Of a DNA stretch of 64,000 bases, positions 33,714-45,941 are shown piece after piece. A program made the position numbers and the translations under genes. Each line of letters starts with the position of its first letter. Position 1 is the first letter of the stretch. A model generated the notes under the pieces. That model ran no database searches. It was given only the letters and a program-made list of their open reading frames with translations, and was not told where the DNA came from. The DNA comes from Euryodendron excelsum (Eukaryota > Streptophyta > Magnoliopsida > Ericales > Pentaphylacaceae), in the NCBI GenBank assembly GCA_033060915.1, contig CM065390.1, forward strand, positions 15,163,501-15,227,500, given 5' to 3'.

Positions 33714-34000
33714 CATTCTGTTGTCTTCATTCTTAACCCTCCATGTACTTCTAGGTTTCTAATCTAGATAGGATCCATAATATGTGTATAGAAAATTCTT
33801 TAATGTCCTAGACAATACTTTTCAACTTTTGGGACGGTAGAAGAAAGTTCTATCACTTCTATGCATATGGGAACTGGGTTACTGTAGGAAGTCAATTGGT
33901 TTTAGAGGAGGCAACTGCAATGAGACTGTGGGATGTAAAAATACATAGTCAGTGCTTCTCATTATAATTAATTTCTAAACTGTAAATATTCTGAATTTTA
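33714..34000. other. Non-coding, copy 2 counterpart of 4697-4984
   Basis: Nothing supportable is seen. It aligns to copy 1 with scattered substitutions. Confidence 0.6.
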
Positions 34001-35400
34001 GCATGCATGGCAACTTATATCACAGTGATGAAGATGAACAGATTGGGTGCCCTGTGCCAGATTGCAAGTACAGCTGGAGAACATAAAAATAGTCAAATAA
34101 TATCCTTACTGAATTTTCTTACCTTGTCAGTAAATTGCCATACATCTTTAAATGTGACAGATTCGCTGAGAAAGAGACCTTGCTCAGGATACAGAAGCTG
34201 GATGTACTCGGTGTATGTTTAATTTACCCAGAGGCTATCGGGTTCAAAGTGAGGCTGGAAAAGTTGGGTTCCTACATTCTTATCTGCCTTGTGAGCCGGC
34301 AAAACGATGATTACTGGCATTAAGAAATGGGCCAATTTCCGGAAATTCTTGTGGGGAGACAACAGGGGAAAGAGACTTTTAGACAAGCTCTAGGAGTTGC
34401 ATCTCTCTACAGTTGGAGGTGAAAGCAAGGAGAAACTTTCACAGAATGGCAGAGGTGGCAATCTTTGGCACAAGTTTGAGAAGAAAATTTAGTGTCTTTT
34501 CAGAAATTCTGTAGAAGCAGCTGGGAGAGTTAAAGAGGAGGGTGTAGTACCTGTGGAAGCCCTGAAAAGAGATTACATTGAAGAAAGGACAAATAGATGG
34601 ATCACAAATAGAAATGATGATACTGATGGCTGATGGTGTTGAAGGTGTACGTAGTCTTAAGCCCTCAGCTTTGGCTCCTGATTAATGTTTAGAATTTCTC
34701 TATCTGGGAATCGTACGTTGTTCATTATTAGTGGCTTTGTAATTTTACTTCTTGTGTTGTAATTCGTAGTGCAATCAACTAAAGCTTCCATGTAATTATT
34801 GGTAAACTAATGACTTGTCAAATCTTGAATTCAAGAAGTGCTCACAAATCTCCCACCTAGCCCTGAATACTGGTGCTGCTGCTTTGAAACACTGCATACT
34901 GGGACACGAAAAGGACGAAAGGCCGGATTATGTTTGCCTCCATACTCTCTGTTTGCAGTTACAGAAACTAATTTTTTTGTTTTCTAAGACAAAAGACAAC
35001 AGATATTTGCTTGAAGGGAAAATAAGTGCTTTTTTCATAGTCAAATTGAGCTTTTTGCTGACAGTTCCGGAGCCTGAATTTTCTTGTTCTGTCTAAAGGC
35101 AAAAAAATGAGACGGAGTGATGCTGCTTTTCCTGCAGGTTCAAGTTTTGATACATAACTTGCTTCCGAAAGGTTATTTGTGCCTATACATTGTTTGGAAG
35201 CAGTTCTTGGTAAATTTCAGCTTGTTGGTTTTTAAAGCCAACCCATTTTGTCTAGTTGTGGTTTTGCACCAACAAGGCGTGGAGATGAAAAGAAAAAAAC
35301 GAAGAAGACTAAAGAAAAGAAAGAGGGGAAATAGAAAATCCTTGTTTCCTTTTGATAAGAATTCAGTTTTTTTATTATTTATTTATTGTAGTAACATGAG
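34001..35400 (+). pseudogene. Decayed spliced gene, unidentified, copy 2
   Basis: Counterpart of 4985-6420. The three coding-like stretches are present, with one CGA to TGA change at the start of the second block (about 34166) and a 3-bp insertion further along it. The frame covering 34837-34965 (LNTGAAALKHCILGHEKDER) is more open than in copy 1. About 85 bp upstream of it has been lost relative to copy 1. The family is not recognised. Confidence 0.38.
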
Positions 35401-35463
35401 AACAGAACCAGTCTCCTTTGCAATTTTACGTTATTTCCGTCATATCCCATACTAGTGTAGGGG

Positions 35464-36651
35464 ACATTACTTTGTCAGAACTTTCAGACCCTGGCTGTTC
35501 TTTACTTGGAAGTGTTCGTAGAACCATTATAATATATTGTTTAATACACCATAACAATTTATGTCTGAAATTAAAATTTTAATTTTTATGATGCATTTGG
35601 AAGCAATCGCTTCACTGGATAGATCCAGCCTTTTTGAAAAATTTGAAGTTTTTTATCCTTGTGAATGTGACCTGTTAAATTGAACTAGTTTCTCGAAGTT
35701 TCTAGGTCCTGCTGGTGACTTTGCTGTTAAAATGATTATTGAGATCAGTAACTTTCATTCGCTTGTAGGCTGCAGATTCAAATCAAATGTCGAAAGAAAC
35801 CTTGGTTTAAGTTAGAATTATTCATCTGGATAATTAATAAAACAAGTAATTTAGTTTAAACTTCCTTCTATTTGGGAATAATTACTTGAGTGCTTACCAA
35901 GATGTGTAGGTTGAAAGATGCTAAAAGGTTTTGGCTATCCAAGACAAAGGTAACAAAATGGAACCCTAGTATGGATAACTTGAGCTTTAGTTTCAACACT
36001 CAACGGTCATCTTATAAATTTAACCTACAAAGAACCAACAGCTGTAGCTTTTAGTCGGTTTGAATGATGTGAAGATGCATGAGATGTCTTATGTCCAAAG
36101 TCTTTGAAGTTCATCTTTATATTGAACCAAAAGGTGAAAAGAAAAAAGAAAAAAAGGAAAACCTGAAAAACAGAACTGTTAAATTCACATTGTAATATTC
36201 GATCATTCAGTAATGCAGAAAGGCAAAACTCCATGACTATATCTCTACATATGTATATAGGATGAAGAAACATGCTATATATATAGCTATATATATTCCA
36301 CTAACCAGATTTCCCATGTATGAAGCCCCAAGAATTTTCACGCCTAAGAATGGCAGCTCCAAGGCAGGTTGCCAGGAGTTGGCAAACCTTGAGAGGAAAT
36401 TAGACAGATTAGAAACTGAAAATGTACAACGGATGATAAAAAGGTTGACATTTCTTGCCTGAGAGTTACAGCAGAATTTACATATGCACCAACCAATGTG
36501 TTTTGATGAAATTTAATTGATGTCTGTATTAATTTTCGTAGGGTCGGGATTTGTGCAAGTAGCATCACTTTAATGAAATTCAGTATTGCCATAACTATTT
36601 TACTGGAAAAGAACTATTCTGCCACTCTGGAGTTAAAAGGACGAACTAAGA
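35464..36651. other. Non-coding, copy 2 counterpart of 6971-8173
   Basis: AT-rich. Only the short coiled-coil-like frame at 36317-36462 is conserved with copy 1. Confidence 0.4.
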
Positions 36652-36819
36652 GGGTGTTTGGACCTCAGCTTATTTAGCAATTTATGTCTTTTTTAAGTTG
36701 TGTTTGGGTGATGATGAAAAAGTGGCTTATATTTAACACGATTTTCTAGAAAAGCTATTTGAAAAAGTGATTTTTTAAAACTAGCTTATAACTTATAAGC
36801 TAGTCACCCAAACATCCCC
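36652..36819. mobile_element. hAT-like MITE, copy 2
   Basis: Counterpart of 8174-8362 with clearer ends (gggtgtttgg and ccaaacatccc) but an internal loss of about 20 bp. Confidence 0.6.
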
Positions 36820-38173
36820 TAATCGAGAATAATTGTAACTTGTTTGTTAGCCATCTCGACATTTTAGGAATAGCTAAAAGTTCTTATTCTTTACTAAGTT
36901 ATTAGAAATACCTTCAATGTGCAAAATTTCTAATAAAACTTGATATCTTTCGCTCTGTAAAACCCCACCCTTTCTTCTTACATAAACCTTTGGAACTGTC
37001 TTAAATTGATAATATGTTTCCTTATATGAACTTAAAAGGCATGACAGCGCTTTTAACCGGAGAAAAATGATACCTCTGATAGAGATGAAAGAAAAAGGAT
37101 TTGTTGATAAGCTCCCTTCTAGATTGAATTAGACCATATACGGACTTTTATTCAGGTCTTGGAAGCAAATGGAAGTCTATATATGCTTGATGACTTCTTA
37201 GCATCATACAAATGTTGAGAACATAGTAATGAAAGAAACATGCACTGGGATGAGGTCCACATGATGCTATGCATAAGTTCATACCTTAGATTGTCAAACA
37301 GATCACTGTAGAATCTTCTGAATACAACTCTCCTTAATTTGTCATAACCCTAATCTTTCAAACTCGTGGCCAATTCAAGTGATGACTTTCCAATGAATTC
37401 AACAGTACAATTCAGGTAAGGCATGCAAAAGAAGTTGTAAGATACCATATGGATCATAGTTTGACTATACTGTCCCTAGAAAAGGTTTAAATGACAGATT
37501 TAGGAAATAATAGTATTTTCATTTTTTACAAGGAGGATAGGGGGATCAACAAGGTTAATAGTATATCTGCCTTAGTTCAAGGTTAATTAATGGATTTCCT
37601 GGATCTTTTTTTTTTTTTTTTGGTTTCATTTATTGTTTATTTAACTAAGTCTGAACTAGTTAGGAAGTCTTAGCTTAAGCTACCTTATCTTTGATCATAC
37701 TTTATTTCATTTCTTGCAAAATTTTCCGAATTTGTAAAGACAACTGGAATTGGTACGAAGTTTCTTTTGTGATTATCGAGATTATAAGGGCTCCCCATCA
37801 GATCAGTCCCAACTCCATATATATATATATATATATATAAATTAAATACCATAATATGCATGACCAAGAAGTCTTATCCAAAGAGAAGGTAGAAAACTGC
37901 AGTGAGGACAAAAAACAGAGGAAAGTACAAAACCGAATGAGAAACCACCCTGGAAATGAATGAACATCAACCCAGAAAATCTAAGCAATGACCTGTTGAC
38001 CTTTTGTAGTCTTTCTTCTTTAATTGTAAATGGAGGCCAGCTAGATTGCGAAAGCCATGTGAATGGGACAAGTGGGAACTTTTTTACGGGGATGCAGTGG
38101 CTTACGTAGCTTCATTTCTTCTTCTTTTTTTTTTTTTTTAATGTCGATTAATATGTAATTAGTATAAGAAGCT
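36820..38173. other. Intergenic, copy 2, shared with copy 1
   Basis: Matches copy 1 from 8363 to 10368, except that the counterpart of 9092-9757 is missing (join at about 37552). No gene. Confidence 0.6.
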
Positions 38174-40199
38174 ACTTTTAATTAGCTTAATTTACTGTTT
38201 GATGACAGTTGTTTAGAACACGGATTTGGAACGCCCGGACTCTTACTCTGTAATCACTTTGAAGTCGTGCACGTGGCGCAGACAATACACGAGCCTGCCT
38301 AACTGCAATCAGGTGAAATTAAATTGACCCCCATTGAATGATTTTGGTTGTATATTCTGTCTTTGGTTTCTCTCTGTTTTGTATGTTTGTTTTTGGTCTC
38401 ATATCAATGGCTGTCCAAAGTCTTGGCAGTTGGCACCAAAAAAAAAAAAAAAAAACTAGTATGGGGTCAAATGCTTAAATGAAGTCAAAGCTTAAATTAG
38501 TGTGTGTGTGTGTGAGTAGATTAGATGTGCAGAAGTTATAAAATTCCTTCAATCTGGAATGATTTGAATTGGTTTTCATGTATCTGTCTCAGTGGTGATA
38601 ATGTCTTTACTTTGATGATCTAGAAAATATTTTCGGAGAATAATACATATGCATTTATATATGTGTGTACATTTTTGGGGAAAGAGTTGATATCCTTCTC
38701 TCATTGTAATTATGTTCGGTTGATGAAGTTCTGTTTTAATAATAAAATGAAAATAAGCCAAGTCTGGCTTTCCTTCAGCCTTCAACAAAAAACGGACTTT
38801 CTCTGTGTTTGTATCTTGGATATGTGGAGGGAAAGAAAATATTTTCTTCCCTCGTAACCAAAAAAATAATAATAATGTTTCTTTGGAAACTACCCTTTTC
38901 GAAGCCTACTAAACAACAACTGGGCACATATTTCTCAATATTTTGAGACTATAGAGATTCTTACGCTATGTTTGGATCAATGATTTAGCGAGAGAAAAGA
39001 AAATAGAAGAGGATATGAAATTATATCGTATGTTTAGTTGTTGGAGAAAATTGAGAGTACAAAAAAAAAAAAAAAAAAAAAAAGGAAGTAAGGATTTAAA
39101 GTCTCTCATTTTGTTTTTTTCTCCCTCACTTTTTTCTTTTTTGTTTCGCTTAATAAATCTAGTTTCAAACACAACATTAATATCATGCAAAAATGATAAC
39201 AATGAGAATCTATACTAGCAAATCTCGACAAAACCCTAAATAATGTTATTTTTGGCCTTCCTCTTTTCAATTTTTGTAATTGTGCTCCTAATTATTATCA
39301 TCTCTATTTATTGAGAAATTATTTGGTGCTCTTGGAACGTCACTTCCCTTTTGCTCAACCTCCTACAAAAGTAATAAATCATCCTTTGTTAGGTAGATCA
39401 TAAGTTGGGTTCGGCGAATGCGTTCAAGACCCACCAAGTAGGCTCGACTCAATACTTTGTAAGAGCAGAAGTAAGGATGACACGGCACCACTGAATAAAT
39501 TTTTTCATTTTCTCACTATGCAATTCTCTTTCCTTTTTTTCTTTTTTCTTTTTTTTGTTTGTGGGTATTTCAGTAGTCTTTCTAAATACCCTCATTTTCC
39601 TTGCACGTTTGTAGAATTCACATTGCCACCAAAAGTACAAACAAAAATGTTTTGTTCTAGAATTTTGAAAAATCATTATTTCTTCCTTGAAATATGAATT
39701 TTGTGTCATTATAATTGTCTTTGGCTCAAACGCCAGACTAATACTGCAGTTGACTCCTTATTTCATCATCCAGCTGATTAAACAAAAATTGAGTATTTGA
39801 CTTATGTTTACTCCTGCCCTTTCCATATTACAGTATTGAAAATGACCCCTCTACCCCCCTCCTACATAAATATTACTCTGTTTTGAAGAAGTAGAGAAAG
39901 TCACCAATCAAAGTATATTATAACTTTAATCAAGTTAAGTAAAGCTGTCAAAATTATAATTAATTAAAGCTAAGCTGTCATTAGTGACAATGATGTAATG
40001 ACTTAAATCAATGTTTGATTCATCCAGAATCATTATTGTATAGTTGGAGATTAAAAGTGAAAAATGAAAAAGGAGGTCCCACTTCATTAAGCCTTTTCTT
40101 TCATAGTTGAGGTGATTTACTTCTTTAATCTCAAGTTCACGCGGAAATTGACTGTCTTTATGCTAGGAAACATGCTTAGGACCAGTGGGGGGTAAAGTC

Positions 40200-40238
<39 letters not shown>

Positions 40239-42728
40239 GGGAAGGTTTTTGAAGATTTTTGGTAGGCAGTGTTTGGCCTTAAGATATGGTGATGAAAAAA
40301 AAAATGAACAAAAATACTCTTACAATTTGTTTTCTTTTTTCTCACATTTTCTTTTTTCTTTGTTTTTTTCTTAATAAATTTGGATTTTAAACACAGCATT
40401 ATGAGTTTTTTAAATGAATTACAGCGTATTTGGAACTCAAGGAAAGAAAGGGAAAGAAAAACAAAATAATTGTTTTCTTTCCTTTCTCTATTTGATTCCT
40501 CCTTTGGGTGGGAAGAGAAAAAAAAAATGCAAGAAAAAATAAGAGAAAGTGATTTTCCTTCTCATTTTTTATTTCATTTTTCATTTTTAATAGGTTTCTT
40601 CATCTTTTCTTTGAATTTCAAATACGAGAGAGTTTTTTTTTTCTTTCGTTTTATTTTTATTTTCTTTGCAAAACCAAATAAAAAAAATAATCATTTCCCC
40701 TACAATTTCTCTCCTTGCATCTTTTCTCTTCATTCTTTCCCTTTCACAAGTTCCAAACAAGTTCTTAGCTGTCCGAAGTTGCTATCTACCTTACTTGGTA
40801 AAAAGTCTCTCAATGGTTGTAATAAAAACCTAGGATCAAATCTCATTTGAATTAAATAAGATTTTACAGGCACAACAACAAATTGAAGTGAAATATGGAT
40901 AAAAGGGATATCACCATCTGAAAGTTGTATGCATAGATGAAGTAAAATTATTGTCCCTAAAATCATGTATATTTTTCCAATCTATAGAGCCACTTGAATT
41001 CATTTTTTTTTTCCAGGCCCCATTTGGAACATTCGATTTTTAGAACTTTTCTAGTATTCAGCGAAAATTCTTGAGTTCTATTTAATTTTGATTTTTACAT
41101 GAAATTTAAAACAATATTAGAGATTCTTTTTCAAATTCCAAATCCATTTTTTATTTTGATTTTTGCTATATATGTAAATTTTTGGTAGTATTTTATCTAG
41201 GTTTTAACTCATTGAAATTAAACTCCCTGTCTAAGTTTGAATTTTGCTAATTATTTCCCTCTCACAAACTAGTTGCATATTTCTGTTGAGAGAGAGAGAG
41301 AGAGAGAATAATAAATAAATAAAAATTCCCCAACTTCCACCATGTTAAGTCCTCTGTGTTTTTATCCCTAAGAAGATAGTAAAAGAGGAGCGTTATACAT
41401 TTCAGGAAATATAGAAGTACTAAACACATAGATTCTTTGAAAAAGTACCTGTAATTTATGTTTGGAGTTTCAATTTATCAAGAAAAAATAGCGAGAAATA
41501 ATATCACTTATATATATATATATATATATATATTCATTCTTTTATGGATAATCAAAAGAAGTAAATTTCTTTAATAAAATACGTATTCATTTTGTTCTTA
41601 TTTTCTTAACCCCAAGGAACGGAAAAAATAAATTTAAATTATTTTACTTTTTTTTGTCATGGGGTGGTAATAGAATAAATAACCTTGTTTGTAAGAGTTT
41701 ATAAACAAGGCTCTAAATGAGTCGAGCAGAGTAGACTAATTGGTTGGTTTTTGTTCCTCATTTGAAACCTTGATTAGATTGATAAGGTGTTCAGATTTGT
41801 CTCGTAGTTGGTTTGTTGTATATTTTTCATTTGAAAGCCTTAATTAGATTCATAGGGTGTTTAGTTTGGCTATTTTAATTTTCTAATCAATCTCAGAAAC
41901 TCATTTTAGCTTGAGTAATTTGATCTCTTGTCGAGTTGAGTTTGAGCCGTAAACCTGATTCGAAACGAGTTTTTAATAAGTAAATCACAAACCGCGAATA
42001 ACTTAATTCAATTTACAATTCTATTTATATATATATATATATACAAATAATCACTGCGATAATAGCTACATCACTAAAGTAGTTGTAGACGGCGGTGGTT
42101 GATATTGAAAGAATATGTTGTCTCAGTTTGTGGCAGCATCTGTTTCAAGTCAATTTGTTTTTGTTCCTCTCTCTCTCTCTCTCTCTCTCACTTTGAACAG
42201 TCGGCACCCATATAAGTTAGTTATTTCGGGCTGCCAACGGCTCAGTTGGGTGTTAATTTTAGAAAATTTTTAATATTTTGCCGACATGATATCCGAAGTA
42301 AATGAAATATGCACACACCAATATGATTTAGTCGGAGAAAATGACTCCACTATATTTAATTGTTATTTTAAGTGACTAAGATAAATACCTACTCATTTAA
42401 TTAACTAGTGATATTACAAAAATAATAATGACGCGGTACCACTATTAAGCTGAATATTTTCACTACATTCTTTTGGATGGAGAGGATATGTCCAACAAGT
42501 TTGATTTCACATATATTTTTTTATATTTAGAGGTTATTTTGTTGTAATTTTTAGAAACAAATTCATTCAGATAGTTTGCATTTCTGTTAAATTACATATT
42601 TCTCATACATGTCAGATTTCAAGTTGATTGCAGTCTACCAAACTCTAATCTAAACAATCCTCTAAATTGTAAAATTTTCTCATACATGTCAGATAGTTTG
42701 GTCTAATAGTTCTATCTTTTGGGGTTGC
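38174..42728. other. 4.5 kb upstream block retained only in copy 2
   Basis: Two segments, 38174-41389 and 41425-42728, flank a 35-bp island (41390-41424) that is the only part kept in copy 1 (10369-10403). The second boundary has a 5-bp microhomology ctaaa, consistent with deletion in copy 1. The block is AT-rich with an (AG)n tract at 40201-40235, (GA)n near 41290, (TA)n at 41511-41532 and (CT)n near 42169-42189. No gene was found. Bases 40425-40760 have weak hAT-like ends (gtatttggaactc and gttccaaac). Confidence 0.7.
40201..40235 (+). repeat. (AG)n microsatellite
   Basis: Uninterrupted AG dinucleotides, about 17 units. Confidence 0.95.
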
Positions 42729-43953
42729 TAAAATTCTCACCCAAAACTAACAAGAAGAAATCACATATCAATTATGGTCTAAATTGTGAAGAAAAAAAAA
42801 TGAAAAAGATAATCAAGCTCTCAACATACTTTTAATTTTTAAACATTCTTTTAAATTTAATTTGTGGATTTGGACTTTGATAATAATAGAAAACGATATC
42901 TACTAACTCTTTTAGAGTTTTTACGCAGAAGAGTCAACCTTTTCGACTGGCCGGTTTTTCGTTTGCCCCAACTTTATCCATGCACATGTTAACTATATAT
43001 GCTCAACAAAGTTTTGCTTTTTTTTTTTTTAATTATTTGTAAGTAACTAAATTAATATATTAATGTTGGCAAATATTTACAAACTATTAGGATTATATAA
43101 TTAACGTGCAAGAGTAACATGTACTTTATCTCAAATCAAAATATTCACAATTAGGATTCATAACTTTGAAAATATTACTGTCACATCATTTTTATGAAAT
43201 TAACATATAAAATTCAGCTTGCATATTATTTTCTTCTATAATATATAAATTTGACAAAAAATTGTGAAAATAAAAGATTTTACACCTGTCATTGTTGATC
43301 CTACCCTTGAAATTTCACATCCTTTATTAAAAATTAGCGTAATTACACTTTACCTTTTTTAGTTCGAGCGAAAATCATATAATTTTTCTGTAGTTTAAAA
43401 GTGAACACATAACCTCCTTATGATTTGAAATTATCAATAAAATAAATAAAACCATAACAAATTTAGTAAAATGATAAAAATGTCTCTGCGAAGGATAATT
43501 CTTTATTTTGACATAAAAGGATAAAATTATTTTTTCAATATTCTATTTCAAAGAGATAAAATAACAAAAATCATTTATGACAGAATTAATTTTCTTCTAT
43601 TTTACAGTTGAATCCAAACTACAATAAGTTATGTATTGACTTTTAAACCCTTCTGAGAATTATCTGATTTTACTCAAATTATAAATGAGGTAAAATATAA
43701 CTACACCGTAAAAATTAGTCGGTCCACTTGCATGACCGCTTCGCTCTTTTGTTGACAATAGAGTGCATGCGAATTAGGATGTGACCACCCTCTTGCAGGA
43801 TCGAATAATTTTTCATTTTTGTTAATAATAATAATAATTTAGCGATAAAATAATTTAGAGTTCGTGATAAATTTAATGATAATGACATCATATAATGTTT
43901 TAATGACGTGTGTGTGACCATACTCATCCCCCTCTTCTGGGGCTTTCCCTCTC

Positions 43954-43961
43954 TATATATA
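43954..43961 (+). promoter_or_regulatory. TATA box of LBD copy 2
   Basis: tatatata lies 109-116 bases before the start codon and is conserved with 11615-11622. Confidence 0.6.
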
Positions 43962-44069
43962 TCCCCTGCTTTTGTGCTCAAAACTAGCATCCCGAAGCGG
44001 CTACTCATCTTCCTTCCCCCCTACTTTCTCTCTCATCACCTTCAACTCTCTTTCTCTCTTTCTCTAAAA

Positions 44070-45595
44070 ATGGTGTGCAGTGACAGGACAACCACTCCAA
44101 CTATCACTGTGTCCACTAGCAGTCCCTTCTCGTCCCCTCCTTCATCATCTTCTTCTTCACCAACCCAGTCTCCTCCTCCCCCTAGTGCTCCTCTCTCTCC
44201 TCCGCCGGTTATTCTCAGCCCTTGTGCTGCCTGCAAGATTCTCCGGCGCCGGTGCGTCGAGAAATGCGTTCTGGCGCCGTACTTTCCGCCTACCGATCCA
44301 CTAAGGTTCACCATTGCCCATAGAGTCTTTGGAGCTAGCAACATCATGAAGCTGTTGCAGGTAATTAATGCTCATTAAGCTTTTAGAGACTGGGGCTCAG
44401 TGTAAACACAGCAAATTAGGGTCTTGGGTTGTGTTTGGAAGTCACTTCTTGGAAGAATGACTTTAGTTGGCTCCTCAGTTGACTTTCAAGAGAAAAAGGC
44501 CAAAAAAAAAAAAAAAAAAGAAAAGATTTTAACTCGAGTGGGTTCTCTCTTTCACAACCTCCCTCCGAATGGGTTTTTTTTTTCCTTAGGTGATCACTTT
44601 CAATAAAGCAAGCAGGTGTTAAGCTTTTAAATTCTTTCAAAATAATCTTGAACTTGATTAGCCATCACTTCTTTATTTGGTGTATGGGGCTCCACCTCTT
44701 GTCAGTATAGCTTGAAAAGTTGACAATTTTTATTTTTATTTTTATTTTTATATAACAAGTGAAAATCTGTTTACGACACAGCCTTTCGAACTCACTTTTA
44801 GAGAGTAAACTCCTCGGCAAACTCTTACAATTAAGTAAAATACTATCGTCTGTTTAGACGATTGCTCTTGACATTGCCCTTCTCCAACAAGGAATTTTTT
44901 TTAATACTAGGCGGTCAGGAGTAGTTGATCCCAGATTGGGTGCTAAATTTTGCTACAAATTTTTTTATGTTCAAGTAGAAGTTATTCTTCTTTGAAGTTG
45001 CATTTTCCTTGAGATTTCCTATCTACCATTCAGTCCAGTCCAGTCCAGTCCAAGTAGCATCATACACATTACTCATCAAGGGTACTTTCGTAAATGACCC
45101 TAACTATTGTGACTCATGTTTTGTTCAACTTCCATTAATGCACAATGGTTCTGCACTTGGACTTGGCAGATGAAAACTGCCATCTATTTTGTGGACTTCA
45201 AATATTGACTTAAACCAAACTAGTAATAATGCTATATATGTTGGAATTCATTTCAGGAACTTCCTGAGTCTCAGAGATCAGATGCAGTGAGCAGCCTGGT
45301 TTATGAAGCAAATGCAAGGATTAGAGACCCAGTTTACGGCTGCGCCGGCGCCATTTTTCAGCTCCAAAAGCAAGTTGGTGAGCTCCAGGCTGAACTGGCC
45401 AAGGCACAAGCTGAGCTTGTCAACATGCAGTGCCAGCAAGCTAATTTACTGGCCTTAATTTACATGGAAATGTCACAATCTCAAGAACCCACCTTTCAAC
45501 AACAAGAAGTAGAAGAAGAACCAACGTATGATCATGCAAGCTTCTCTATGGATGATGGCAATTTTGGCCCTGCTTGGGAAACACTTTGGGCATGA
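44070..45595 (+). CDS. LBD1-like: LOB-domain transcription factor, class I, LBD1/LBD11-like (copy 2)
   Basis: Exons 44070-44360 and 45257-45595, with a phase-0 GT-AG intron of 896 bp; 209 aa. It differs from copy 1 only at N12I, I16T, T163A and M187T (copy 1 to copy 2). The zinc-finger Cys residues (52, 55, 62, 66), the GAS block and the leucine-zipper-like repeat are identical. The intron lacks the fold-back element of copy 1 and so probably shows the ancestral structure. Its upstream region keeps 4.5 kb that copy 1 has lost, starting 1.34 kb before the ATG, so expression of the two genes may differ even though the proteins are nearly the same. Both splice sites and the stop are intact. No stop or shift is seen. 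Confidence 0.95.
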
Positions 45596-45941
45596 ACCCA
45601 TGTTGAAGAAAGTTTGAAGCTTGAATTTTGTTTTAACTAATGAAGGAAATAACTCAAAAGAATTATAATAACGAGATCAATTGTAGTGAGTAAAATGTTA
45701 TTTCTCCACGAGAGAATTTACAGAATGATGTGACGATAATCTTGTCATCAATTTGAGTATTTTGTTTTAAAATAAATTACTTAAATTCAACCACAGTACT
45801 CTATACCAGAATTCTTGTAGTAATGCAGCTTCAATATAATAGTCAACATTTAAGGAGTGAGATATTTGACAAAAGCAAATATAAGCTTATGGGATTTTCT
45901 TCCTACCTTGTAATTTTCAGATGAAGTGAAAGAAAATAAAA

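Larger units (their letters stand above)
27467..45941 (+). repeat. Segmental tandem duplication, copy 2
   Basis: Direct-orientation second copy of the block that starts at position 1. Homology to copy 1 ends at about 45941, where the sequence following the shared A-rich run becomes unrelated. Because the right breakpoints are at 25785 and 45941, the true copy 2 unit probably starts near 25786, its first 1.7 kb matching sequence left of the window. Copy 2 keeps the empty target site (45906-45910) of the Tat element. Private changes are a 1.46 kb insertion at 31869-33329, a poly-C expansion at 29960-30062, and loss of segments matching copy 1 positions of about 5785-5868, 6529-6970 and 9092-9757. 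Confidence 0.93.
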
